Origin: Hydrogenophaga sp.
GTDB taxonomy: Bacteria; Pseudomonadota; Gammaproteobacteria; Burkholderiales; Burkholderiaceae_C
Reading direction: 5' to 3'
DNA: 64,000 nt
Assembly (NCBI RefSeq): GCF_025699295.1
Contig: NZ_JAILWB010000021.1
Location: forward strand, 26,740 to 90,739
The translations under genes were made by a program, and so were the position numbers. The first letter of the stretch is position 1, and each line of letters opens with the position of its first letter. Below, piece after piece: positions 48,015 to 59,734 of this stretch. A model generated the notes under the pieces. The model searched no databases, was not told the origin of the DNA, and saw only the letters and a list, made by a program, of their open reading frames with translations.

Positions 48015-48410
48015 AGATCCCAAGGAATATCGGCTGGATTACAACACACCACCCCCGGTATGCAGGGGATGCCCGAGGGTACGGATTCAGCTCGGTTGAC
48101 AGGGCGCCCGATTACATGGGCGTGTCTGCCGGTGTGCCCCGCATACCGCATCCCGAAACGTCCCTGCACGCCTTGCGCAGGCATGCAATTGGCAGGCCCA
48201 CTTCGCCCTCACGGCACCCGGATCAGCGGTTTCTTCGATCACAAAAGTGTAAAAAGGTACTACAAACCTCAGGAAATTGCTCATAAGTCAGCGGTAAACA
48301 TATGATTTATTTGTTGTTTTTTTATTCGGTTGCAGGATCTGACATTGCACATTTGTGCACACGGGACGTATCCTGTATCCAATTAATACAACGTCGTTGA
48401 GGCCACTTCC
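48015..48410. other. AT-rich intergenic region
   Basis: 396 bases between two divergent genes. The right half, from ~48295, is strongly AT-rich with a run of seven T (48317-48323) and a TGCACA-N4-TGCACA repeat. The left half is the leader of the cyclase-FHA gene. No gene seen. Confidence 0.5.
48345..48374 (+). promoter_or_regulatory. Possible sigma-70 promoter of the small unknown gene
   Basis: TTGCAC (48345-48350), 18 bases, TATCCT (48369-48374). The spacing is at the long end of the range and the -10 is a moderate match. It would start transcription about 30 bases before the ATG at 48411. Confidence 0.35.
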
Positions 48411-48746
48411 ATGCGCTGGTTCAAACCAAGTATTCGCAACAGCATGTCCGCCCTGCTGAGCCCCGATGCGCGCAAGGATTCTCCCGAGTCGCTGGAGCCG
48501 GTGCGCGAAGCCATGCTGGCCGCGCTGGGAGAAGACGGCGCCAAGGTCAATCCGCAGCTCACGCGCAAGCTGAAGTACCTGCACGACGCGCACGCGCTGT
48601 GGTTTGCGCGTGCCGAAATGGTGGCGGTGCTGAGCCAGCTGCATGGCGAGGCGCTGGCGGTGCACCGCGTGCAAAGCCTCTCGCCGGTGTTCCAGGGCCT
48701 GGTGCCCAAGAGCCTCATGGACGCCTGCCGCATGCGCAGGTCGTGA
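48411..48746 (+). CDS. Small conserved-looking protein of unknown function
   Basis: 111 residues with a GAGG ribosome site eight bases before ATG and strong GC bias at third positions, so I consider it a real gene. It begins MRWFKPSIRNSMSALLSPDARKD and continues with RKLKYLHDAHALWFARAEMVAVLSQLHGE. Acidic and helical, without signal peptide or membrane segment. I do not recognise its family. It sits between a cyclase-FHA gene (divergent) and an LD-carboxypeptidase gene (convergent). Confidence 0.72.
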   Translation: MRWFKPSIRNSMSALLSPDARKDSPESLEPVREAMLAALGEDGAKVNPQLTRKLKYLHDAHALWFARAEMVAVLSQLHGEALAVHRVQSLSPVFQGLVPKSLMDACRMRRS

Positions 48747-48765
48747 TCCGCCGAGGCGGCATCCA

Positions 48766-49722
48766 TCATCCCCAGTAAATCAGGGCGTCGCGCCCTTCGA
48801 CCATCAGGTCGACTTTCTGCCCCACGGGCAGCAGCACCTTGGTCGGCACATGCCCGAACGGCAGGCCGGTGAATACCGGCCGCTTCGTCTGCGTGCGCAG
48901 CCAGTCCACCACGGTCTGCATCTTGAAGCCCCGGTCGTAACCGGGCACCAGCTTGAAGCGGTTGAACGAACCCATCAGAACCGCCTTCTGCCGGCCGATG
49001 ATGCCGGCGTTGAGCAACTGCGTGAGCTGCCGCTCGACGCGGTACGGGTGTTCGTTCGTGTCTTCCAGGAACAGGATGCCGCCTTCGACCTGTGGCAGGT
49101 AGGGCGTGCCCACCAGCGAGCAGATCACGTTCAGGTTGCCGCCCCAGAGCGTGGCGCCACGCAGCCTGAGCACGGGTTCCTTGTGCGCGTCCTTGCGCTT
49201 CATGGCAGCCAGATCCGATGCCGGCAGCCGCCACCCTGCGCCTTCGCCGTGCCCGAGCAGCAGGTCGTCGAAGCAGGCTTCCATGATGTCGTCGGGCGCC
49301 TCTGCTCCGAAGTCTTCACCCAGAGCCGGGCCGGCCCAGGTGATGGCACCCGTCTTCGCCAGCAGGGCCATCTGCAGCGCGGTGAAGTCGCTCAGGCCCA
49401 CGAACCGCGTGCCGCGCTCGATGGCCTTGGTGAGCGGCTTGAACGGCAGGTCACCCAGGATGCGGGTGAGGCCATAGCCACCGCGCGAGATCAGCGCCAC
49501 GTCGGCGCCACTGGCCGCCGCGCGGCCGATCGCGGCCAGGCGCGTGCCGTCGTCACCGGCGAAACGCATGTGCGCCGACAGTGCCGTTTCGTCGATCTCC
49601 ACCTCGTGGCCCAGCGCCTTGAGCCGGGCCACGCCACGGCGGAACGCGGCCTTGTCGCGCACCGCGCTGGAGGGGGAGTAGATGTAGATGTGGCTCTGAC
49701 CGTGGTGGTGACCGTGGCTCAT
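48766..49722 (-). CDS. ldcA: LD-carboxypeptidase (S66 family)
   Basis: 318 residues. The nucleophile region is SRGGYGLTRIL near residue 80, the acid is in FLEDTNEHPYRVE near 220 and the His in LPFGHVPTK near 295: the Ser-Glu-His triad of muramoyl-tetrapeptide carboxypeptidase, which recycles cytoplasmic peptidoglycan peptides. The N-terminus MSHGHHHGQSH is unusually His-rich ahead of the normal IYIYSPSSAVRD start. It follows the TadA-dehalogenase gene on the same strand by 24 bases, probably in one operon. Confidence 0.91.
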   Translation of the reverse strand: MSHGHHHGQSHIYIYSPSSAVRDKAAFRRGVARLKALGHEVEIDETALSAHMRFAGDDGTRLAAIGRAAASGADVALISRGGYGLTRILGDLPFKPLTKAIERGTRFVGLSDFTALQMALLAKTGAITWAGPALGEDFGAEAPDDIMEACFDDLLLGHGEGAGWRLPASDLAAMKRKDAHKEPVLRLRGATLWGGNLNVICSLVGTPYLPQVEGGILFLEDTNEHPYRVERQLTQLLNAGIIGRQKAVLMGSFNRFKLVPGYDRGFKMQTVVDWLRTQTKRPVFTGLPFGHVPTKVLLPVGQKVDLMVEGRDALIYWG

Positions 49723-49746
49723 GATTCAGACGAAAAAAGGGCTTGA

Positions 49747-53019
<3,273 letters not shown>

Positions 53020-53023
<4 letters not shown>

Positions 53024-53679
53024 GCCGGGCCCTGCCCTGCTGCCATGCCCAGGCGGCGCATCCAGCCCGCCAGGGCCTGCTCGTCCGGGTTGCCGGCGGC
53101 ATAGGCCGCGAGCATGGCCGCATGCGATTCGGGCCGGTGCTGGTTGAGCTTGACCTTGCACTGCAGGGCCTGCACCCGCAGCTCGAAGGCCACGATGCCC
53201 TGCGCCATCTTCTGCTGGTAGTCCTCGCCCAGGCCGCGCCACTGGTCCGCATAGGCCGGGTCGTGGTCGTGGATCAAGTGCTTGAGCAGGCGGTCCTTGT
53301 CGTCGAATGCCTCCAGCACGCGCGCCTGCACCGTGGCATGCACGGCCAGGTAGTTCCAGGTCGGCACGCGCGTCAGGTCGGGGTAGACGCGCGGGGTCAT
53401 GTAGGCGTGGGGCCCGAGGAAGGTGACCACGGCGCGGGGCCGGGCCTGCAGGTAGCGCCCATGCGGGTTGGGCCGGGCGCAGTGGCCGAGCAGCGTCAGG
53501 CCACCGTCTTCTTCCAGCAGGTGCAGGGGCAACTGCGTGACGAAGGGCAGGCCCTCGTCGTCGACCGAGATCAGGCTGGCGAACGGGTGCGCGCGCATCA
53601 GTTCGAGCGCGATGGACGCATCCTTGGCGGCGAATTGCGGGGGCAGGTACATGGCGCGAGGCAGCGCCGTGGTGTCCAT
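53020..53679 (-). CDS. PaiB-type FMN-binding negative regulator
   Basis: 219 residues. MYLPPQFAAKDASIALELMRAHPFASLIS and PLHLLEEDGGLTLLGHCARPNPHGRYL, then TPRVYPDLTRVPTWNYLAVHATV are the PaiB signatures (split-barrel flavin-reductase fold). PaiB proteins often act with acetyltransferases in polyamine or protease regulation. A second start at 53652 is possible. Its stop overlaps the SGNH gene start. No PaiA homologue is adjacent. Confidence 0.88.
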
Positions 53680-53816
53680 GGAACGCCGGCGCCTGAAGTG
53701 GGGATGGAGGACTGTAACGCCGCGCGGGATGCCAGCGGAACACCCTTACCATGCGCGCATGCTGTTTCGCTGCGGATGCGGTCCGTCGCGGCTTGGTCAA
53801 CCCTGAAAGGCCCCTC

Positions 53817-54386
53817 ATGGAACTGCTGCACCACCCGGCCACCCAGAGCCTTGTTCTGCCCCCGCTGCTGGCCTGGCTGGGGGTGTGGCTGCTGCGAGCG
53901 ATCGCGGGCGCGCGCTGGGCGCCGCTGGGCGCTGCGCTCGGCCTGCTGGCGGCGCTGGCTGTGCTGCCGGGCTTCGACTGGCCTGCCCTTTCGCGCGTGC
54001 AGAGGCTGCCCTGGATCGTACTGGCCGCCACGGTGCTGGCGGGGGCCTGGCTCGGCATCGCGCCGCCAGGGCCAGGCCATCGGCGCCTGCGCGGCGTGGC
54101 CCTGGCCGCGGGCCTGACCATCGCCTCGCTGGCGCTGGCGGCGCTGGCGGCGCTGGGTGGTTCGCTGCTGCTGGCGCAACTGGCGGTCATGGTCGCGGCG
54201 GCCACCGCCGTGCCCGGCCTGTGGGCGTGGTGGCGGCCGGCGTCGGGCGTTCGCGTGCCATTGGCGGCGCTGTTGCCGATGCTGGCGGGCGGGCTGTTCA
54301 TCGCCTTCGCGCTGTTCGCCGCGCAGCAGCCCGGCCCGGGCGGCCAGGACGACAGCGACCCCTATTACACGCCCCAGTGGAAATGA
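53817..54386 (+). CDS. Hypothetical inner-membrane protein
   Basis: 189 residues rich in Ala/Leu with about six membrane segments (for example LVLPPLLAWLGVWLLRAI and LTIASLALAALAALGGSLLLA) and a short charged C-terminal tail (GGQDDSDPYYTPQWK). No motif identifies it. It is encoded upstream of the RibD-like gene on the same strand with a 31-base gap; whether it belongs to that cluster is uncertain. Confidence 0.7.
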   Translation: MELLHHPATQSLVLPPLLAWLGVWLLRAIAGARWAPLGAALGLLAALAVLPGFDWPALSRVQRLPWIVLAATVLAGAWLGIAPPGPGHRRLRGVALAAGLTIASLALAALAALGGSLLLAQLAVMVAAATAVPGLWAWWRPASGVRVPLAALLPMLAGGLFIAFALFAAQQPGPGGQDDSDPYYTPQWK

Positions 54387-54417
54387 GCCACCGTCACCGC
54401 CCGCCTCGCCCGGTGCG

Positions 54418-55371
54418 ATGATGGCCGCCATGCCGTCCCCCACGCAGCTCACGTCTTCTCCACCAGGGATCCCGCCCGAGGCCGCGGACATCCCGGCCGA
54501 CTGGCCCACCCTCTGGTCGCGCATCCTCCAGGCCCGGGCCAGGGCCGAAGGCCTGCCGCCCGGCCTGCCGGGAGACCGCTGCAGCGAGCACGGTGCGGCG
54601 CTGCAGGCGCTTTACCAGCCACTGCTCGACGCCCGTGCGCGGCCCGCTGGCGCGCCCTGGGTGGTGGCCCAGCTCGGCCAGAGCCTGGACGGTTTCGTGG
54701 CCACCGCCACGGGCGACTCCTACTACGTCAACGGCGCGCACGGCCTGCTGCACCTGCACCGCCTGCGCGCTCTGTGCGACGCGGTGCTGGTGGGTGCGGG
54801 CACGGTCGCCACCGACAACCCCCAGCTCACGACGCGGCGCGTGCCAGGCCCGCAACCGGTGCGCGTGGTGATCGACCCGGCCGCGCGGCTGGACGGCCAC
54901 GCGCGCGTGTTCCGCGATGGCCAGGCCCCGAGCCTGTGGGTCTGCGACGCGCGCCACGCCGCGGCCGCCCGCGCACGCCTTCCTGGCGACGGCGCCAGCG
55001 GGCCGCATGCGGCGGAAGTGCTGGCGGTGGACGGCCTGCTGGACGAGGGCGCCGGCCTGCACGCCTACCGGCCCGGGCATGCAGTCATGGCGCTGGCGCA
55101 GCGGGGTTTGCGTGTGTTGTTCGTCGAAGGCGGCGGCATGACGGTGTCGCGCTTCTTCGCCGCGGGTGTGCTCGACCGCCTGCACCTCGTGCTGGCGCCG
55201 GTGCTGATCGGCAGTGGCCGGCGCGGCCTGCAGGTGCCACCGCACGACGTGATGGCCGACTGCCCCCGCCCGCCCGCGCGCAGATTCGCACTGGGCGAGG
55301 ACCTGCTCTGGGATCTCGACCTGGCTCAGTCTCGGACGCCTTCCGGCGGCAGCGCAAGCAGGTCCACATGA
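54418..55371 (+). CDS. RibD C-terminal/DHFR-fold reductase
   Basis: 317 residues. After a ~75-residue N-terminal segment it contains the RibD reductase fold: WVVAQLGQSLDGFVATATGDSYYVNGAHGLLHLHRLRALCDAVLVGAGTVATDNPQLTTR, then VRVVIDPAARLDGHARVF and LFVEGGGMTVSRFFAAGVLDRLHLVLAPVLIGSG. These segments bind NADPH and a pyrimidine or pterin substrate. It lacks a deaminase domain, so it is not a full RibD. Neighbouring PTPS-like and Zn-dehydrogenase genes suggest pterin-like substrate reduction. The 3' end overlaps the convergent methyltransferase gene by 46 bases. Starts at 54421 or 54430 are also possible. Confidence 0.85.
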   Translation: MMAAMPSPTQLTSSPPGIPPEAADIPADWPTLWSRILQARARAEGLPPGLPGDRCSEHGAALQALYQPLLDARARPAGAPWVVAQLGQSLDGFVATATGDSYYVNGAHGLLHLHRLRALCDAVLVGAGTVATDNPQLTTRRVPGPQPVRVVIDPAARLDGHARVFRDGQAPSLWVCDARHAAAARARLPGDGASGPHAAEVLAVDGLLDEGAGLHAYRPGHAVMALAQRGLRVLFVEGGGMTVSRFFAAGVLDRLHLVLAPVLIGSGRRGLQVPPHDVMADCPRPPARRFALGEDLLWDLDLAQSRTPSGGSASRST

Positions 55372-56285
55372 CCCACGCGCAGACGGGCCGTGGCGCACAG
55401 GGCACGCCGGCGCTGGCGCCATGAGCGCAGCGCGGCCACCGAATCCGGCGACTGCTCGGTCGCGGCCGCCGCGATGCCGTCGATCAGCGCGCGCTGCAGC
55501 GCCACGTCCTGCGGGCCCGCGCTGCCGTCGATCCGCCAGTCGCTGGCAGCGCTGAACACCTGGTAGCCCTCGGCCTGCAGGCGCGCGCGCAGCACCGCCA
55601 CCGCGGCCGCACCCAGCGCCGGGCCCAGGCCCTTGTCGCGGCGCTGGTGGTCGGCGAACAGCCGGCCCACCGTGGCATCGAGCGGGTCGGGTGGCGACCA
55701 CAGGTGCCGCCCGTCCACGCTGAGGGCGAGCAGCAGCGCCACGCGGGCCGAGGTGGCTGACGAGGCCAGCCGGTCGAGCCAGTCCGCCCCCACCAGGTCC
55801 AGCAGGGCCGACGCGGTGACGAGCCCGGCCGCGTGCCAGGGCAAGGCTTCGAGTTGCGTGGCCAGGTCGGCCTGCTGGCGCACGATGCGCGCTTCGAAGC
55901 CGGGTCCGTCGAACACCAGCGGCTCTTGCCGCGCGGGTGTGTCTTTGCTGGCCAGACCCAGGCGTTCGGGCCAGCAGCGCAGCAGCGCGGCGTCGTGGTC
56001 CACCACCAGCCACTGCTGCGGCCCGCCCAGCCGGGGCGCGAGCCAGCGCAGATTGGCCCCGGTGCCGCAGGCCAGGTCAATCACGCGCCAGGGGCGGCCA
56101 TCCGGCGGGCGCGAGGCCTGCAGGCGTGGCAGCAGCCGGGCGGCGGCGGTCTGGCGCGCCGCGGCATCGAAGGGCTCACGCTGGCGCAACCAGTCGGCGC
56201 TGAAGCTGCCGCCACTCACGGGGCTGCCTTCGCCCGGTGGGCTGCGGTGCGAGCCTGCGCGGGGATGGCCCGGTGCGGCGCTCAT
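55326..56285 (-). CDS. Class I SAM-dependent methyltransferase
   Basis: 319 residues. The SAM-binding motif VIDLACGTGANLRWLAPRL is near residue 68, an acidic residue at strand 2 (LVVDHD) near 93, and ADLATQLEALPWHAAGLVTASALLDLVG near 135. The ~40 residues before the domain look low-complexity. Its start overlaps the glycosyltransferase stop by ATGA. The acceptor molecule is unknown; position suggests the same product as the glycosyltransferase and PTPS-like enzyme. Confidence 0.85.
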   Translation of the reverse strand: MSAAPGHPRAGSHRSPPGEGSPVSGGSFSADWLRQREPFDAAARQTAAARLLPRLQASRPPDGRPWRVIDLACGTGANLRWLAPRLGGPQQWLVVDHDAALLRCWPERLGLASKDTPARQEPLVFDGPGFEARIVRQQADLATQLEALPWHAAGLVTASALLDLVGADWLDRLASSATSARVALLLALSVDGRHLWSPPDPLDATVGRLFADHQRRDKGLGPALGAAAVAVLRARLQAEGYQVFSAASDWRIDGSAGPQDVALQRALIDGIAAAATEQSPDSVAALRSWRQRRRALCATARLRVGHVDLLALPPEGVRD

Positions 56286-57334
56286 GCCACGGCTTCCAGC
56301 ACGACCGCGAAACGCGCCGCCTGCTGCGGCCATCCAGGCAGCGCGGCGGCCGCCGCGCGGGCACCGGCGGCCAGCTGTTCACGCAGGGCCGCATCGGCCA
56401 GCACGCGCTGCAGCGCGGCCTGCAGCGCCGCCACGTCGCCGGCGGGCACCTGCAGGCCGGTGCCGGGCGGCAGGGTATGGGCCAGGGCGCCGCCGTCGGT
56501 GGTCACCACCGGCAGGCCGTGCGCCACCGCTTCGGTCACCACCATGCCGTAGCCCTCGTACAGCGAGGGCAGCACGAACACGTCGGCCGCGGCGTAGTGC
56601 GCGTGCAGCGCCGCGCCCGGCAGCTCCCCGTGCCAGACCACGCGCGTGCCCAGTGGCGCGGCCAGGGCACGCAGGTGTTCCGCGGTGGCAAGGTCGCGCT
56701 CGGGGCTGCCCACGAGGTGCAGCACCCAGGGCAGATGCTGCAGGCCGGCCAGGGCTTCCAGCAAGAGCGCGTGGCCCTTGCGCGGCGTGAGCGTGGCCAC
56801 GCACAGCAGCTGCACCGGGCCGCCGGGCCGGGGGGCCGCGGCGCGCGGCGCCACCGGATCGGTGCCCGGCTCCACCACCGCGATGCGCGCAGGCGGCACA
56901 CCCATGGCGGCGACCTCGCTCGCCGTGCTGTGGCTGACCACGATGACCTGGCGCACCTGCTGCAGGGCCTGCGTTTCACCCGCCCGCAGCAGCGCGCTGC
57001 CAGCCGCATCGAGGCCGGTTTCCAGGTGCAGCGGGTGGTGCACCAGCGCCACCCAGCGCAGCCGCCGGGCGTGGGGTCGCACCACCTCGGCCAGCGCGCC
57101 GAAGGCAAGGCCGTCGGCCACGACCAGGGTGCCGTCGGGCCAGGCAGCGATGCGGGCAGACGCGGCGGCGAGATCGGCCTCGTCCGGCCAGGGCCAGGTC
57201 CCGTCCAGTGCATGGGGCGTCACCGTCCAGCCCAGCTCGCGCAGGGCCAGGGCGATGCGCCGGTCGTAGGTGTAGCCCCCTGTCGGGGTGTGCCAGTCGC
57301 CCGGCAGCAGGAAGTGGCAGGCACGCCGCGCCAT
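56282..57334 (-). CDS. Glycosyltransferase family 4
   Basis: 350 residues. N-terminal acceptor side with DWHTPTGGYTYDRRIA, then the GT4 donor side: VVEPGTDPV, LLCVATLTPRKGHALLLEAL and the EX7E element in PSLYEGYGMVVTEAVAHGLPVVTTDGGALA near residue 260. A retaining sugar transferase using a nucleotide-sugar donor is expected. No membrane segment. Coupled to the methyltransferase and preceded by the PTPS-like gene by 5 bases, so it may glycosylate the pterin-like product. Confidence 0.88.
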   Translation of the reverse strand: MARRACHFLLPGDWHTPTGGYTYDRRIALALRELGWTVTPHALDGTWPWPDEADLAAASARIAAWPDGTLVVADGLAFGALAEVVRPHARRLRWVALVHHPLHLETGLDAAGSALLRAGETQALQQVRQVIVVSHSTASEVAAMGVPPARIAVVEPGTDPVAPRAAAPRPGGPVQLLCVATLTPRKGHALLLEALAGLQHLPWVLHLVGSPERDLATAEHLRALAAPLGTRVVWHGELPGAALHAHYAAADVFVLPSLYEGYGMVVTEAVAHGLPVVTTDGGALAHTLPPGTGLQVPAGDVAALQAALQRVLADAALREQLAAGARAAAAALPGWPQQAARFAVVLEAVA

Positions 57335-57339
57335 GCGGT

Positions 57340-57774
57340 TCAGCCAGCCGGGTGCGCGGGCAGCGCGCCTTCGTACGAGGCCCAGGCCACGTGCGATTCG
57401 TGCAGCGTCACGCGCATCTGCCGCAGGCCGCCGGACAGCGCCGTTGGCAGGGCCTGGGTGCCCAGCGCGCCAGCGGCAATGCGCGCGGCGATGCGGTCGA
57501 AGACCACGCGGGCGAGAAACTCGGTGGTGGTGTTGCGGCCCTGGAACTCCGGCGCTTCGTCGAGGTTGCGGAAGTTGAGCGCGGCCAGTTCCTCGCGCAG
57601 CACCTGGGTGGCCAGGCCGATGTCGACCACGATGCCGTCGGCGTCGAGCGCCTCGCGGCGCAGCTCGAGGTCGACCACGTAGGTCGCGCCGTGCATGCGC
57701 TGCGCGGGCCCGAACACCGCGCCCTGGAAGCTGTGGGCGATCATGAAATGGTCTCTGACGTTGATGGCGTACAT
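57340..57774 (-). CDS. 6-pyruvoyl-tetrahydropterin synthase/QueD-like protein lacking catalytic residues
   Basis: 144 residues of clear PTPS/QueD fold: start IAHSF (His14) aligns with the first Zn ligand and RMHGATY (His28) with the second. At the expected catalytic cysteine there is Ala24, and the third ligand (HGH) is Ala30. The Asp-His pair of QueD is replaced by Asn-Phe in LNFRNLDE. A late Glu in VTLHESHV is kept. The enzyme therefore cannot follow the standard PTPS or QueD mechanism but may still bind a pterin. It lies between a Zn-type dehydrogenase and a glycosyltransferase in one minus-strand operon. Confidence 0.82.
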   Translation of the reverse strand: MYAINVRDHFMIAHSFQGAVFGPAQRMHGATYVVDLELRREALDADGIVVDIGLATQVLREELAALNFRNLDEAPEFQGRNTTTEFLARVVFDRIAARIAAGALGTQALPTALSGGLRQMRVTLHESHVAWASYEGALPAHPAG

Positions 57775-57786
57775 GGCAGACGAGCC

Positions 57787-58896
57787 TTAGCGGAGTGGAG
57801 GTTGGGTCGCGGAGTGCCGCGGAACCGGCTTCGCCGGGCCGCTGGCGCTGTCCCCCTCAGAGGGGGAAGACGCCAAAGGCGGCGCAGGGGGTGCATCTGG
57901 ATAGTCGATGCGCTGGCACAGGGTATCTGGCGCACCCGGGCCGGCCAGCCGCGCGAGCACCCGGGGCAGTTCGGCGAACGGAGCGGTGTCGGTGATGAGC
58001 TGGTCGAGCACGGGTTCGGTCAGCAGCGAGAGCGCGAGCTCCAGCCGCTGGCGGTGGCTCCAGCGCCCGCGCTGGCGCGTGGCGACGTGGCCGACCTGCG
58101 AGCTTTTGAGCGTGAGCCGCTGCGAATGGAAGGCCTCGCCCAGCGGTACGCTGACCGCGCGGCTGCCGTACCAGCTGAGTTCGAGCACGGTCGCCTCGAA
58201 GGCCGCCAGTCGCAGCGCGGTGGCCAGCCCGGCCGGCTGCGCGCTGGTGTGGACGACGGGATTCGCACCGCCCTGGGCCTGCGCCGGCAGCGCAAAGCCC
58301 GCGCCCAGCGCGGCGGCGATGCCCGCGCGCGCGGGGTTGGTGTCCACGACCTGCACCGAGCCCTCGGGCAGACGCGCCGCCAGCCAGGCCACCAGCAGGC
58401 CCAGCGTGCCGCCGCCCACCACCGCGATGCGGTCGCCCGGCTGGGGGTGGGCGTCCCACAGGGCGTTGACGGCGGTTTCCAGATTCGCGGCCAGCACGGC
58501 GCGCGCGGCGGGCACGCCCGCCGGCAGGGGCACCGCCGCCGCCGCCGGTACCTGGAACACCGTCTGGTGCGGATGCAGGCAGAACACCTCGCGGCCGACC
58601 AGCTCCGACGGCCCGGCCTCGACCACGCCCACGGCCACATAGCCGTACTTCACCGGGCCCGGAAAATCGCCAGCCTGGAACGGCGCGCGCATGCGCTGTG
58701 CCTCGCTGGCGGGCACCTCGCCGCGGAACACCAGGCCCTCGGTGCCCCGACTCACGCCGCTGTGCAGGGTGCGCACGCGCACCGCGCCCTCGGGCAGGGG
58801 CGGCAGGGTCTCCTCGCGGATCTCGGCGAGACCGGGTTTCACCACCCAGCAGGCCAGCGCGGTCACGGGAGCGGACGGATCGGCAAGGGACGGCAT
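57787..58896 (-). CDS. Zinc-type (MDR) alcohol dehydrogenase
   Basis: 369 residues from ATG at 58896; an in-frame ATG at 58950 has a modest GGTGG site and is an alternative. MDR fold: N-terminal ALACWVVKPGLAEIREETLPPLPEG, central HSGVSRGTEGLVFRGEVP, Rossmann motif VVGGGTLGLLVAWLA near residue 180. The usual catalytic Cys/His zinc set is not obvious. The C-terminal ~30 residues (ASSPSEGDSASGPAKPVPRH and following) come from an intergenic-type palindromic repeat and probably are not functional. It is first gene in the minus-strand operon with PTPS-like, glycosyltransferase and methyltransferase genes. Confidence 0.83.
   Translation of the reverse strand: MPSLADPSAPVTALACWVVKPGLAEIREETLPPLPEGAVRVRTLHSGVSRGTEGLVFRGEVPASEAQRMRAPFQAGDFPGPVKYGYVAVGVVEAGPSELVGREVFCLHPHQTVFQVPAAAAVPLPAGVPAARAVLAANLETAVNALWDAHPQPGDRIAVVGGGTLGLLVAWLAARLPEGSVQVVDTNPARAGIAAALGAGFALPAQAQGGANPVVHTSAQPAGLATALRLAAFEATVLELSWYGSRAVSVPLGEAFHSQRLTLKSSQVGHVATRQRGRWSHRQRLELALSLLTEPVLDQLITDTAPFAELPRVLARLAGPGAPDTLCQRIDYPDAPPAPPLASSPSEGDSASGPAKPVPRHSATQPPLR
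57791..57890. repeat. Palindromic intergenic-type repeat overlapping the dehydrogenase 3' end
   Basis: Three inverted repeats lie in a row: CCGGC TTC GCCGG (57825-57837), a perfect CCCCCTC A GAGGGGG (57852-57866) and CGCC AAA GGCG (57871-57881). It resembles long repeats that I recognise from Comamonadaceae genomes; here it is translated as the C-terminal tail of the dehydrogenase. Confidence 0.75.
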
Positions 58897-58960
58897 GAAC
58901 GATTCGGGCGTGTGTGTGTCGGAACGGATGAGCGTGCCATGATCGCCCATCTTGCCACCC

Positions 58961-59731
58961 ATGAAGACCGCCACCCCCTCCCATGCCCTGCCTGCCGCGC
59001 TTGAGCGCGATGCCGCGCGCGACCTGGCCGCGGTCGCGGTGCTTGTGGCCGCGGCGTCGGTGGCGCTGGGCACGGCCGCCGGTTTCGGTGCGGACTACAG
59101 CGCCAAGTCCGCCCTGGTCTACACCCTGGGAGCCTGGCTGGTGTGGCGCGGGCTGGCCGCGCACCCGCACCCGCGCTTCGGCCCGGCCAACCGGGTCACG
59201 CTTCTGCGCCTGGCCGCCATGGCGCTGATGGCGGCCCTGGTGGGCGAAGCCTTTCCCCGCCCGCCGCTGGACGGAGCGCCCATGGCGGCCTGGGCACTGG
59301 TGCTGATCGCCACCCTCACCGCCGTGCTGGACGCGGCGGATGGCGCGCTGGCGCGGCGCAGCGGCCTGGCCAGTGCCTTCGGCGCACGCTTCGACATGGA
59401 AACCGACGCGGCCTTCACCCTGGTGCTGTGCGCCCTGGTGCTGCAGGCCGGCCAGGCCGGCGCCTGGGTGCTGGCCGCCGGGCTGATGCGCTATGCCTTC
59501 GTGGCCGCGGCCCGTGTGTGGCCCTGGCTGGGCGCGCCGCTGCCGCCGAGCCGGCGGCGCCAGACCGTGTGCGTGGTGCAGATCACCGCGCTCATCGCCT
59601 GCCTGGGCCCCATCGTGCCGCCGGTCCTGGCGTCGGCGCTGGCACTGTCCAGCCTGGCGCTGCTGGCGATTTCCTTCGGCATCGACGTGCAACACCTGGC
59701 GCGCCAGCGCGCCACCCACCGGGAGACCTGA
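58961..59731 (+). CDS. CDP-alcohol phosphatidyltransferase family protein
   Basis: 256 residues with ~6 membrane helices. The catalytic CDP-OH-P motif is intact: D-A-A-D-G-A-L-A-R, eight residues, G, three, D, three, D near residues 123-148. Upstream AR VTLLRLAAM supports the fold. It transfers a phospho-alcohol group from a CDP donor to an alcohol acceptor in the membrane. Neighbouring YceI and sulfatase-fold genes follow on the same strand. Divergent from the Zn-type dehydrogenase. Confidence 0.9.
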   Translation: MKTATPSHALPAALERDAARDLAAVAVLVAAASVALGTAAGFGADYSAKSALVYTLGAWLVWRGLAAHPHPRFGPANRVTLLRLAAMALMAALVGEAFPRPPLDGAPMAAWALVLIATLTAVLDAADGALARRSGLASAFGARFDMETDAAFTLVLCALVLQAGQAGAWVLAAGLMRYAFVAAARVWPWLGAPLPPSRRRQTVCVVQITALIACLGPIVPPVLASALALSSLALLAISFGIDVQHLARQRATHRET

Positions 59732-59734
59732 ACC

